This document shows positions 18,469 through 27,124 of a DNA stretch of 64,000 nt, piece by piece. How positions within the stretch are numbered: the first letter of the stretch is position 1; the number at the start of each line of letters is the position of its first letter. The translations under genes and the position numbers were made by a program. The stretch spans positions 372,001 to 436,000 of the forward strand of contig NZ_CP080443.1 of NCBI RefSeq assembly GCF_019613955.1, written 5' to 3'. Source of the stretch: Chryseobacterium sp. LJ668. Its GTDB lineage: Bacteria > Bacteroidota > Bacteroidia > Flavobacteriales > Weeksellaceae. The notes under the pieces were generated by a model. It ran no database searches. It worked only from the letters and a program-made list of their open reading frames with translations, and had not been told where the DNA came from.

Positions 18469-20310
18469 ATGAGTTTAATTTCGAAAAATGACTTAATCAA
18501 AGCTTCCGGCTTAAATAAAATGGGATTTCTCAAGAATCCTATTGCGTCTGCTGTAATGAGCGTTGCCAAGATCAATGAAGTAAACAGATTATACGACAAA
18601 TTAAAAGACAAGGAAGGCAAAGATTTTTTCGACTCATTTGTTAGAGAAAGAAATTTAAGTTACATCGCATTTGAAGAAGATTTAGCAAAAATCCCTAAGA
18701 CAGGACCATTTATACTGGTTTCAAACCATCCGCTCGGCGCAATCGACGGGATTTTGATGTGCAAAGTTTTATCAGAAGTAAGACCGGATTTCAAAGTAAT
18801 GGGTAATTTTCTTTTAGAAAAGATAAAGCCGATGGAACCTTATGTAATTTCCGTCAATCCTTTTGAAGGCAGAAAAGAAGCTTATAGCAGCTCTTCGGGA
18901 ATGCGGGGCACGCTGAAACACCTTGAAAATGGTGGCTGCGTAGGAATTTTTCCTGCAGGTGAAGTCTCAAATAAAAATAATCCTTACGGCGAAATTCTAG
19001 ATAGAGAATGGGAAAAACCTGCTTTAAAGCTTATCAAAATGGCGAAAGTTCCGGTAGTTCCCATGTATTTTCATGCAAAGAACAGTACATTATTTTACCA
19101 GGTCTCAAAAATTCATCCGAATTTACAGACTTTGATGCTTCCAGCAGAAATGATGAATGACCGGGAAAAACCTATCCGTATCAGAATAGGAAAACCAATC
19201 ACCGTAAAAGCAATGGATGATATGGAAACCATTGAAGAATTGGGTGAATTTTTAAAGCGCAAGGTGTACATGATGAAATCTTACTACGAGAAGAGAAAAT
19301 CTTTGGCGCAGGTGATTAATCTTAAAAACTTATCGCTGAAATTTCAGTTGTTAAGAGAAGAAAACATTGTCCAGAATATCATTGATGAAACTCCGAAAGA
19401 AGATATTTTAAAAGACATCAACAAACTGAAAGGTACAGATAAGATGCTTTTCAGCAACGGGAATTATGAAATTTATTTTACTCCTTACGAGCAGATTCCG
19501 TCTGTGATGAGAGAAATAGGACGTCAGCGCGAGCTTACTTTTCGTGCGGTAGGCGAAGGTAGCAATTTACCTTTTGATCTTGATGAGTATGACAAGCACT
19601 ATCATCATCTTTTTCTCTGGGATAATGCCACAGAACAGCTTGCCGGAGCATACAGAATGGCCCTCGGAAAAGATGTTATGAAAAAATTTGGTATCAAAGG
19701 CTTCTACACCAGTTCATTGTTTGAGTTTGAACAGGATATTCATCCTTTTTTTAAGAAGGTAATTGAAATGGGCCGAGCATATATCCGCGAAGAATATCAG
19801 CAAAAACCACTTCCGCTTTTTCTTTTGTGGAGAGGGATTGTACACGTTTGTCTGAGAAATCCCGATCACAAATTTTTGATGGGCGGTGTGAGTATCTCAA
19901 ATAAATTTTCTGAATTTTCGAAATCGCTGATGATTGAATTTATGCGATCTAACTATTATGATTCAGCAGTGGCACAATATATCACACCACGAAATGAATA
20001 TAAGGTAAAACTTCGTGAGAGGGATAAAAATCTGTTTTTTGACGAAATGGAATCTGATCTTAATAAACTAGACAAGATCATTGATGATCTGGAACCCGAA
20101 TTAAGATTACCTGTTTTAATTAAAAAATATATCAAGCAAAATGCTAAGGTAATTGCCTTTAATGTAGACCCAAACTTCAACGATGCCATTGACGGATTGA
20201 TGTATATCAGAATCAGTGATCTTCCTGAAAGCACCATCAAACCTGTTTTGGAAGAAATGAGTGAACAGATCAGAAAAGAACAGGAAAATAATACACCTGA
20301 AAATCAGTAA
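18469..20310 (+). CDS. bifunctional acyltransferase, OlsF-like (ornithine/amino-acid lipid synthesis)
   Basis: 613-residue fusion of two acyltransferase modules. The N-terminal half (about 60-290) is a PlsC/hemolysin-type O-acyltransferase with FILVSNHPLGAIDG (His87, Asp93; HX5D) and GIFPAGEVSNKN. The C-terminal half (about 330-560) resembles the OlsB/GNAT N-acyltransferase: EIGRQRELTFRAVGEG, LAGAYRMALGKD, ELGRAYIR-like MGRAYIREEY. This order matches OlsF, which makes ornithine lipids from ornithine in one polypeptide in Flavobacterium and Serratia. The product here (ornithine, lysine or glycine lipid) is inferred. It lies 22 bases after aspartate kinase. Confidence 0.8.
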   Translation: MSLISKNDLIKASGLNKMGFLKNPIASAVMSVAKINEVNRLYDKLKDKEGKDFFDSFVRERNLSYIAFEEDLAKIPKTGPFILVSNHPLGAIDGILMCKVLSEVRPDFKVMGNFLLEKIKPMEPYVISVNPFEGRKEAYSSSSGMRGTLKHLENGGCVGIFPAGEVSNKNNPYGEILDREWEKPALKLIKMAKVPVVPMYFHAKNSTLFYQVSKIHPNLQTLMLPAEMMNDREKPIRIRIGKPITVKAMDDMETIEELGEFLKRKVYMMKSYYEKRKSLAQVINLKNLSLKFQLLREENIVQNIIDETPKEDILKDINKLKGTDKMLFSNGNYEIYFTPYEQIPSVMREIGRQRELTFRAVGEGSNLPFDLDEYDKHYHHLFLWDNATEQLAGAYRMALGKDVMKKFGIKGFYTSSLFEFEQDIHPFFKKVIEMGRAYIREEYQQKPLPLFLLWRGIVHVCLRNPDHKFLMGGVSISNKFSEFSKSLMIEFMRSNYYDSAVAQYITPRNEYKVKLRERDKNLFFDEMESDLNKLDKIIDDLEPELRLPVLIKKYIKQNAKVIAFNVDPNFNDAIDGLMYIRISDLPESTIKPVLEEMSEQIRKEQENNTPENQ

Positions 20311-20345
20311 GTTTTTGATTTTAATTAAAAAAAAACTGGTAATAC

Positions 20346-20376
20346 TTGCATCATATATCAAAACTTACTACTTTTG
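20346..20376 (+). promoter_or_regulatory. Bacteroidetes-type promoter of tRNA-Phe copy 1
   Basis: TTG (20346-20348), 20-base spacer, TACTTTTG (20369-20376). This fits the TTTG-N19-21-TAnnTTTG form used by the Bacteroidetes housekeeping sigma factor. The tRNA begins about 42 bases further on. Confidence 0.7.
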
Positions 20377-20418
20377 CATCACTTTAAAACACCGAAGTTA
20401 TACAAACAACCATATAAT

Positions 20419-20491
20419 GGTTTCTTAGCTCAGTTGGTAGAGCAATGGATTGAAAATCCATGTGTCCCTGGTTCGATTCCTGGAGAAACCA
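20419..20491 (+). tRNA. tRNA-Phe (GAA), copy 1
   Basis: 73-nt cloverleaf. Acceptor arms GGTTTCT and AGAAACC pair perfectly with discriminator A; the D-loop has AGCTCAGTTGGTAGAGC; the anticodon loop TTGAAAA gives GAA; the T-loop has GGTTCGATTCC. CCA is not encoded. It is identical to the copy 194 bases downstream. Confidence 0.97.
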
Positions 20492-20493
20492 CA

Positions 20494-20521
20494 AACCACC
20501 TTTTTTAGGGTGGTTTTTTTA
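20494..20521 (+). terminator. terminator after tRNA-Phe copy 1
   Basis: AACCACC (20494-20500) pairs with GGTGGTT (20509-20515), 8-base loop, then a T run. It differs from the terminator of copy 2 by a compensatory change in the stem. Confidence 0.85.
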
Positions 20522-20544
20522 TTTGTGAAATTTTAAATAAAACA

Positions 20545-20576
20545 TTTGCTAGGTATGATAAAATAGTATACTTTTG
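20545..20576 (+). promoter_or_regulatory. Bacteroidetes-type promoter of tRNA-Phe copy 2
   Basis: TTTG (20545-20548), 20-base spacer, TACTTTTG (20569-20576), an exact match to the Bacteroidetes consensus with the same -7 octamer and spacing as copy 1. Confidence 0.75.
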
Positions 20577-20612
20577 CACCCACTAAATAAGAAAATAACA
20601 AACAAAATATAT

Positions 20613-20685
20613 GGTTTCTTAGCTCAGTTGGTAGAGCAATGGATTGAAAATCCATGTGTCCCTGGTTCGATTCCTGGAGAAACCA
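20613..20685 (+). tRNA. tRNA-Phe (GAA), copy 2
   Basis: 73-nt gene identical to the first copy across its whole length, with anticodon GAA and no encoded CCA. Both copies are complete with their own promoter and terminator, so they are separate transcription units. Confidence 0.97.
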
Positions 20686-20687
20686 CA

Positions 20688-20713
20688 AACCGCCTTTTTT
20701 AAGGCGGTTTTTT
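20688..20713 (+). terminator. terminator after tRNA-Phe copy 2
   Basis: AACCGCC (20688-20694) pairs with GGCGGTT (20703-20709), 8-base loop, then a T run. Confidence 0.85.
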
Positions 20714-20777
20714 GTTTTTACTCAAATATTTCTTACAATTCTAAATTACTTCAAATTTGAAGCTATACATTAGCAAA

Positions 20778-21455
20778 ATGAAAATCCTGATCATAGAAGA
20801 CGAAACAGAATTGGCTGAAAGTATCGCAGAATATCTTTCGGAGGAAAAAAATCTTTGTGAGTTTGCAAATACATTTCGTGAAGCAATGCACAAAATAGAA
20901 ACCTATCAATATGATTGTATTGTTCTTGATATCATGCTTCCAGACGGAAATGGACTTAAAATTCTTGAAGAATTAAAAAGTCAGAATAAACAGGATGGAG
21001 TCATTATCGTGTCAGCAAAAAACGCATTAGATGATAAAATAAATGGGCTGCAAATGGGTGCAGATGACTATCTTACAAAACCCTTCCATTTATCTGAATT
21101 AGTGGCGAGAATATATTCTATTATTCGCAGAAAACAATTTGGAAATTCAAATACAGTAAAGCAGAATGAACTTGAAATAGATCTTTTAGCTAAAACTGTA
21201 AAAATAAATAATGAAGTAATCTCGCTTACCAAAAAAGAATTTGATCTGCTGATTTATTTTATCGGAAATAAGAATAAAGTAATTTCAAAAAGTATTTTAG
21301 CAGAATATCTTTCAGGAGATTTTGCTGATATGCTGGATAACCACGATTTTGTATACGCACATGTAAAAAATTTAAAGAAAAAACTTTATGACGCCGGATG
21401 TGAACATTATATAAAAACGGTCTATGGAACGGGATATAAATGGTATTCTCAATAA
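20778..21455 (+). CDS. OmpR-family response regulator
   Basis: 225-residue two-component regulator. Receiver domain: acidic pair in KILIIEDETEL, phosphoacceptor Asp in CIVLDIMLPDGNG (about residue 52), Lys in DDYLTKPF. The C-terminal winged helix (about 125-223) includes LTKKEFDLLIYFIGNKNKVI and TVYGTGYKW. The ATG at 20778 opens directly with the receiver; the open frame 7 codons upstream adds a non-family segment. It is followed 55 bases later by its probable sensor kinase. Targets unknown. Confidence 0.9.
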   Translation: MKILIIEDETELAESIAEYLSEEKNLCEFANTFREAMHKIETYQYDCIVLDIMLPDGNGLKILEELKSQNKQDGVIIVSAKNALDDKINGLQMGADDYLTKPFHLSELVARIYSIIRRKQFGNSNTVKQNELEIDLLAKTVKINNEVISLTKKEFDLLIYFIGNKNKVISKSILAEYLSGDFADMLDNHDFVYAHVKNLKKKLYDAGCEHYIKTVYGTGYKWYSQ

Positions 21456-21510
21456 TAAAAATTAACAAACACAATTTAAATCGTAAATTATCATCTAATT
21501 TATCATTGAT

Positions 21511-22797
21511 TTGAAACCCTTATTAAGCAAAACGACAAAACCATTTCTGATTTATGTTCTGATAATTCTGATCATAAGCATTCCTGTTTATTTTATTGTT
21601 GTAGACACCATTTGGAAAAATGAGCTAGATGAACACAACAAAACTATTGCTCAAAAAACAGCATTCGAGTTTAATCATCTTAAACTTTCTGATGAAGAGC
21701 TTAAGAAAAGTATTATGCTTTGGGAAAAAATTCAGCCAGAAACTAATATACAGGAAGTCTTGGCCGATCCTTTGAAAAAAGATGTATACTCTACAATAGA
21801 AAAACCCAAACTTTTTTCTTCAGAGCCAGAAATTGAAAGATACAGAAGCCTTAAAACAGTCGTATATATCAATAGCAAACCTTATATTTTTACGGTAGAA
21901 ACAAATATTGAAGAATCTCAAGAAACAATTGCTGCAATTACCGTAATCACCACTTTTTTCTTCATAATGATCGTTTTAGGGCTTCTTATTTTAAACAAAA
22001 ATTTGTCTGAAACAGTATGGAAGCCCTTCAGAATTACATTAGAAAAACTTAAAAATTTTAATCTCAACTCTCAAAATCCCATTGAATTTGAACAAACAGA
22101 TACTAGAGAATTTGAAGAGCTTCATCAATCTTTGCGAAAACTCATTGATCATAATATTCTGGCCTATCAAACTCAAAAAGAGTTTACTGAAAACGCTTCC
22201 CACGAATTACAAACACCATTGGCCATTCTTAAAAATAAGATTGATCTCCTTCTGCAGAATAAAGATCTCACTGAAAAACAGTATCATATTGTAGAAGAAA
22301 TGAATAAAACGCTGACTAGAAGTTCACGAATCAATAAAAATCTTCTTTTATTGGCTAAAATAGATAACAATCAGTTTGACACTCATGAGAAAATACAAAT
22401 TGATACCCTGATAAGACAAAGTTTAGCACTATTAGAAGAGCATTTTCAGCAAAAAAACATTAGACTAACATCTAATGTTAATCCCAGGATCAACGTCTGC
22501 GGAGATGGTGGATTAACTGAAGTTTTAATCAACAATTTGTTAATTAATGCAATACGTTACACTGACTTTGATGGTTCCGTTTCTGTAAAATTGACCCATT
22601 CAAGCTTAGAAATTACAAATTCCGGATCAGAAAAATTAAATGCTGATTTTCTATTTAAAAGATTTTCAAGACTATCCACAGAAAATAAAGGAAGTGGTTT
22701 GGGATTGGCAATTATCAAACAAATCTGCAGATTTCAAAGTTGGAACGTTGACTATAAGTTTGAAAACCGCAGTCATGTTTTTACAGTTTTATTTTAA
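21511..22797 (+). CDS. sensor histidine kinase
   Basis: 428-residue membrane kinase. Two helices (about residues 12-32 and 145-168) enclose a periplasmic sensor region of roughly 110 residues with no recognised fold. The dimerisation box ENASHELQTPLAILKNKID carries the phosphorylated His near residue 230; the ATPase domain has INNLLINAIRYTD (N box) and GSGLGLAIIKQIC (G2 box). The usual DxGxG G1 box is poor here (ITNSGSEKLN replaces it), a feature of some small flavobacterial kinases. TTG start. It pairs with the response regulator upstream and may control the LTA-synthase-like gene downstream. Confidence 0.87.
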   Translation: MKPLLSKTTKPFLIYVLIILIISIPVYFIVVDTIWKNELDEHNKTIAQKTAFEFNHLKLSDEELKKSIMLWEKIQPETNIQEVLADPLKKDVYSTIEKPKLFSSEPEIERYRSLKTVVYINSKPYIFTVETNIEESQETIAAITVITTFFFIMIVLGLLILNKNLSETVWKPFRITLEKLKNFNLNSQNPIEFEQTDTREFEELHQSLRKLIDHNILAYQTQKEFTENASHELQTPLAILKNKIDLLLQNKDLTEKQYHIVEEMNKTLTRSSRINKNLLLLAKIDNNQFDTHEKIQIDTLIRQSLALLEEHFQQKNIRLTSNVNPRINVCGDGGLTEVLINNLLINAIRYTDFDGSVSVKLTHSSLEITNSGSEKLNADFLFKRFSRLSTENKGSGLGLAIIKQICRFQSWNVDYKFENRSHVFTVLF

Positions 22798-22861
22798 TTT
22801 TTAAAAAATTCAAAATTTCTTCTAAATTGAATTGTTGATTTGCTCTTTAAAAGAGTAAATA

Positions 22862-24847
22862 ATGAATTCAAAAACAATCTCAAAACTATTTCAAAAAATT
22901 TTTAACAGCAGATTTTCAGCATTATTCAGTGTTTTGGGATTATATCTCGTTTTATCATTTCTAATACGGTTGGGTTTTCTATTAGGGTCGGCAAAAGATG
23001 TAGACTTTAGCCCGTTCTATATTTTGAGAGCATTTTTTACAGGATTTTTCTTTGATCTTACTGTTGTTCATTTTCTTTTGCTGTTATATGCCATTTATCT
23101 TTCGATATTCCCAAAACGATGGATCGGTTCTTTAATGGATACATCTTTTACTTATTTCTATTTAACAGTTATTTTTATCGTTATCTATTTCAGTCTTTTG
23201 GCGGAAATTCCCTTTTGGGAAGAGTTTGAAGTACGGTTTAATTTTATTGCCGTCGATTACCTGATCTATACCTATGAAGTTGTAGAAAACATTCACCAAA
23301 CGTATCCCTTACCTATAATTGCAGCCGTTTTGGTAGGATTGGTTGTATCAACCTTCTTTTGTTTCAAAAAACTGAATATCTTCAGAAATACCTTTTCAGA
23401 TAAAATTTCATTCCGCTCAAGATTATTATACGGAATTCCTGTTGTGGTTTTTACAGTCGTTTTAGGATCAATAATGAAAAACAAACAGGCTGACTTCAGC
23501 AATAATTTGGTCATCAATGAATTGGGGAAAAACGGAGCCTTTTCTTTTTTATCAGCCTATGAATCAAACGAATTAGATTATGAAACTTTTTATCCCAAAC
23601 TTCCGGAAAAAGAGGTGTATACCGTTCTGAAAGATCACCTTTTACAGGCAAATCAAAAATTTACATCAAAACGTTATGATGATATTTCAAGATCAACAAT
23701 CGGACAGCATGAACGCAAACCAAATATCATTGTCATTGCAATTGAAAGTTTCAGTGCAGATTTTTTAAAAGCGTTCGGAAATAAAGATCATCTTACTCCC
23801 AATTATGATCAGTTGTCTGAAGAAAGTATTTTCTTTACCAATCTTTACGCCACAGGAACCAGAACTGTGCGCGGGATGGAAGCTTTGACGTTGTCTGTAC
23901 CTCCTACTCCAGGAAACAGTATCGTAAGAAGACCAGATAACCAGAATTTGTTTTCGGTTTCGACAATCGTAAAAGCCAAAAATTATCAGCCATATTTTAT
24001 TTATGGTGGGGATGGTTATTTTGATAATATGAATAATTTTTTTGGTGGACAGGGATTTGATATCGTAGACAGAAACAGGGGAAACCCATTATCTGACGAA
24101 ATTAAAACCAAACGATTTGCGATCAAAGACAATGAAGTAAGTTTTGAAAATGCCTGGGGAATATGCGATGAAGATCTTTATAGGCAATCTGTGAAATACG
24201 CAGATAAAAGCTTCAATGAAAAGAAGCCATTTTTCCAATTCGTAATGACGACATCCAATCATAAACCTTTCACCTTCCCTAACGGAAAAATTGATCTTCC
24301 ACAAGGTGACAGAAATGCCGCAGTAAAATATACCGATTATGCTTTAGGAAAATTTATTCAAAGTGCAAAAGCAAAGCCTTGGTTTACAAATACCGTTTTT
24401 GTTATCGTTGCAGACCACTGTGCAAGCAGCGCCGGAAAATGGGAAATCAATATTGCAAAACATCATATTCCTGCAATTATTTATAGTCTTCCCAAGCAAA
24501 ATCCTGAAAAAATAAATCGTCTGACTTCACAAATTGATCTGATGCCAACTTTATTCGGTTATCTCGGATGGAATTACAACACCAGTTTATATGGAAAAGA
24601 CATCAACCAGACAAAAATTGGAGAAGAGCGTGCTTTCATCGGTAATTATCGTACTTTAGGGTTGTTGCAAAACAATCTATTTACTCAGATTGATGATCGC
24701 GCAAGAGTAAAACAGTTTACCGTTTCCGGAACCGAGCAGTCTTTATCTGAAGTCAATTTTAAAGATAATGATCTGATTTCTGAAACCATTGCGTACTATC
24801 AGTCTGCCAGTGAAAGATTTAAAAACGGAAAGATGAAAGCCAAATAA
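22862..24847 (+). CDS. LTA synthase family (alkaline-phosphatase superfamily) membrane enzyme
   Basis: 661-residue membrane phosphotransferase-like protein. About five helices lie in residues 20-215, followed by a large periplasmic sulfatase-fold domain. IIVIAIESFSADFLKAFG (metal Glu) and LYATGTRTVRGMEAL (candidate nucleophile Thr) match LtaS/OpgB-type enzymes, and VFVIVADHCASSAG carries the Asp-His metal pair. LtaS enzymes transfer glycerol-phosphate; in Gram-negative relatives they decorate glycans or lipids. The natural acceptor here is unknown. It follows a two-component pair by 64 bases. Confidence 0.85.
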   Translation: MNSKTISKLFQKIFNSRFSALFSVLGLYLVLSFLIRLGFLLGSAKDVDFSPFYILRAFFTGFFFDLTVVHFLLLLYAIYLSIFPKRWIGSLMDTSFTYFYLTVIFIVIYFSLLAEIPFWEEFEVRFNFIAVDYLIYTYEVVENIHQTYPLPIIAAVLVGLVVSTFFCFKKLNIFRNTFSDKISFRSRLLYGIPVVVFTVVLGSIMKNKQADFSNNLVINELGKNGAFSFLSAYESNELDYETFYPKLPEKEVYTVLKDHLLQANQKFTSKRYDDISRSTIGQHERKPNIIVIAIESFSADFLKAFGNKDHLTPNYDQLSEESIFFTNLYATGTRTVRGMEALTLSVPPTPGNSIVRRPDNQNLFSVSTIVKAKNYQPYFIYGGDGYFDNMNNFFGGQGFDIVDRNRGNPLSDEIKTKRFAIKDNEVSFENAWGICDEDLYRQSVKYADKSFNEKKPFFQFVMTTSNHKPFTFPNGKIDLPQGDRNAAVKYTDYALGKFIQSAKAKPWFTNTVFVIVADHCASSAGKWEINIAKHHIPAIIYSLPKQNPEKINRLTSQIDLMPTLFGYLGWNYNTSLYGKDINQTKIGEERAFIGNYRTLGLLQNNLFTQIDDRARVKQFTVSGTEQSLSEVNFKDNDLISETIAYYQSASERFKNGKMKAK

Positions 24848-25004
24848 ATTTTTATACTCTCATAATGCTCTTCTAATTTCTTAAATCAAACTGGATAATT
24901 TAATAAAATTCGCATCTGCCGCTATTACTCGTGTACTTTTAGATATTTTTAACAATTCTTATCAATCAAAATTAAGTATCTTCGCTTATTAAATTTTAAA
25001 CAGA

Positions 25005-26180
25005 ATGAAAAAGATTATCTCCGGATTATTTATTTTTATCACTATATTCAGTTTTGCTCAGGACGAAATTCTATTTCAGGATGTCCCTTTCAAAGATCTT
25101 GTTGCAAAAGCAAAAAAAGAAAACAAGCTGGTTTTTATCGATGCATACGCCTCATGGTGCGGTCCCTGTAAAATGATGGAAAAAAATGTGTTCACCCAAA
25201 AGTCTGTCGGAGATTTCTACAACAAAAATTTTGTGAATGCAAGAATTGATATGGAAAAAGGTGAAGGACGAGAAATTGCACAGAAATTTGGTGTACGCTC
25301 CTATCCCACTTACTTATTCCTGAATGGCGATGGTGAATTGATTTCACAGAATTACGGCTACATGGAAGAAAATGTTTTCCTGGCAATGGCACAGGATATC
25401 AATTCTCCAAATAATAAAAAAGGATCATTGAAAGAACGTTTTGCACAAGGAGAAAAATCATCCGATTTTCTTATCAATATCATGAAGCTGAACTCATCTT
25501 CAGATTTTGAATTTGCAAAGAAGGCATCAGAAAGATACTTTGAAAATAAAAAAAAGACCGATGAGTTTACAAAGGAAGATGTGGGATTTTTATTGTATTT
25601 TTTAAAATCAACAGAAGATTTTAACTACAAAACATTTGTTGCTAAAAAGGATGAAATTATAAAATATCTACCTGAAGAAAATTATAATGATTTTAATAAT
25701 CAATTGATTTTAGCTAAAGTTGTGCAACAATCTATTGATGAAAAAGCTAAAAAAATCAATGATGCTTATTTTTTGAAAACTGCAGAACCATTAGTCGGGA
25801 AAGAGGCTGCAGCAATTAAACTAAACCAAACCAAACTGGCATATTACGAACAAAATGCCAACTTTCCGGAATATGAAAAAGCAGCTCTAGATTATTATAA
25901 TAACTCCGATGCTTTCGAGCCAAATGAATTGCTAAAAGCTGCATGGGTATTTTCGGATTATGTGAAAACTCAGGCATCATTAAAAAAAGCTGCCGAATGG
26001 GCAGAGAAATCGGTAATGCGAGGTGAAACTTCTGAAAACACCTATATCTTAGCCAAGATTTATTATAACTTAGGAAATAAAGATTTAGCCAAAAACTTTG
26101 CAGAATTATCAAAAAACATTGCTGAAAAATCCGGAAAAGATGCCACTTTAGCCAATGAATTATTAAGGACCATCAAATAA
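25005..26180 (+). CDS. secreted thioredoxin-fold protein
   Basis: 391-residue periplasmic protein. A signal peptide (MKKIISGLFIFITIFSFAQ) precedes a thioredoxin domain with DAYASWCGPCKMMEKNVF (CGPC at about 51-54) and the cis-Pro in RSYPTYLF. The C-terminal half (about 140-391) is alpha-helical and TPR-like (AWVFSDYVKTQASLKKAAEW, TYILAKIYYNLGNKDLAKNF). This combination suggests thiol-disulfide handling of partner proteins. It lies 8 bases before a DUF3575 gene, probably in one transcript. Confidence 0.85.
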   Translation: MKKIISGLFIFITIFSFAQDEILFQDVPFKDLVAKAKKENKLVFIDAYASWCGPCKMMEKNVFTQKSVGDFYNKNFVNARIDMEKGEGREIAQKFGVRSYPTYLFLNGDGELISQNYGYMEENVFLAMAQDINSPNNKKGSLKERFAQGEKSSDFLINIMKLNSSSDFEFAKKASERYFENKKKTDEFTKEDVGFLLYFLKSTEDFNYKTFVAKKDEIIKYLPEENYNDFNNQLILAKVVQQSIDEKAKKINDAYFLKTAEPLVGKEAAAIKLNQTKLAYYEQNANFPEYEKAALDYYNNSDAFEPNELLKAAWVFSDYVKTQASLKKAAEWAEKSVMRGETSENTYILAKIYYNLGNKDLAKNFAELSKNIAEKSGKDATLANELLRTIK

Positions 26181-26187
26181 ATACGCT

Positions 26188-26832
26188 TTGAAAAATAAAT
26201 TTTTTTTTGCAGCTTCCTTAAGTATATTTTTGTCATTGCATTTCAATGCTCAGGAAAATATAATAACCCCTCTCGAATCAAAAAAAATCTATGTAAAAGG
26301 TAATGCATTGCTTATTCCTATAGGGGTTGTAAACGCGGGTTTAGAGTATCAGCTGAGTACTAAATTTACTATGCAGGGTGATGTTTTGATCTCTCCCTGG
26401 AAATCTTTTGCAGGGCATGAAGCACAGATTTATATGGGAACTATTGAAGGGCGCTACTATTTTAAAGAAGCTTTTAAAGGATGGCATGTAGGTGGTAACT
26501 TTTCCTTTGGGACTTACGTCGTACAAAAGCCAAATTATTGGAATGATTCTCAGTACGTAGATGCACAGGTAGGAGCTTCAACTCCGTATATCAATTCTCA
26601 GCTTTATCAGAAAGGATTTTCTTTTCTTATCGGAGTAGAAGGTGGTTATCAATTCAGGCTTGCGGATAACTGGAATATGGATATTTTTGCAGGTGTTGGA
26701 ACTTCACAGGATTTCTACAAAGGATATGTCCGCGGAACTGGTGAAAGATACGATAGTGCAGATGGCTACAACAGAAGTGGTGAAATTATACCTTACCGTG
26801 GCGGTGTAATGATCTCTTATAGACTAAAATAA
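26188..26832 (+). CDS. DUF3575 outer-membrane-like protein
   Basis: 214-residue secreted protein. A signal peptide ends at HFNAQ, then alternating strands such as GNALLIPIGVVNAGLEYQL, GTIEGRYYF, GWHVGGNFSFGTY and YRGGVMISYRLK suggest a small outer-membrane beta-barrel, as described for DUF3575. The TTG start, 7 bases after the thioredoxin gene stop, is needed to keep the signal peptide. Function unknown. Confidence 0.75.
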   Translation: MKNKFFFAASLSIFLSLHFNAQENIITPLESKKIYVKGNALLIPIGVVNAGLEYQLSTKFTMQGDVLISPWKSFAGHEAQIYMGTIEGRYYFKEAFKGWHVGGNFSFGTYVVQKPNYWNDSQYVDAQVGASTPYINSQLYQKGFSFLIGVEGGYQFRLADNWNMDIFAGVGTSQDFYKGYVRGTGERYDSADGYNRSGEIIPYRGGVMISYRLK

Positions 26833-26833
26833 T

Positions 26834-27040
26834 ATGAAATTACTAGGAAAAAACCATATCATTATATCAGTTATTACTTTTGCAATTCTTTTCTTAATGA
26901 ATTATGTAGGAAATAGAGAGGCTGATAAACTGGAACGCGCGCTGATGACTGCTTTTGCAGGAGTCATCGGATTATCAATCGGACTTTTTATTCTCAATAA
27001 AAGCAAAGATGATAAAAATCCGCCTCAGAATTTTGACTGA
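26834..27040 (+). CDS. small two-helix membrane protein
   Basis: 68-residue hypothetical protein. Helices at about residues 8-23 (IIISVITFAILFLMNYV) and 36-53 (ALMTAFAGVIGLSIGLFIL), then a charged Lys/Asp tail. It starts one base after the DUF3575 stop, so it is probably translated from the same message. No family was recognised. Confidence 0.6.
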   Translation: MKLLGKNHIIISVITFAILFLMNYVGNREADKLERALMTAFAGVIGLSIGLFILNKSKDDKNPPQNFD

Positions 27041-27048
27041 TATGAATT

Positions 27049-27118
27049 GAATTGTAAATTCACGTACACTTATAAATCTAAGGTTAACTGGCAAAGCCAA
27101 ATTGATGATTTACAATTC
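27049..27118. repeat. intergenic inverted repeat at a convergent gene end
   Basis: GAATTGTAAAT (27049-27059) is exactly complemented by ATTTACAATTC (27108-27118), with 48 bases between. It separates the small membrane-protein gene from the convergent NamZ gene and probably helps stop transcription from both sides. Confidence 0.5.
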
Positions 27119-27124
27119 ACAACT

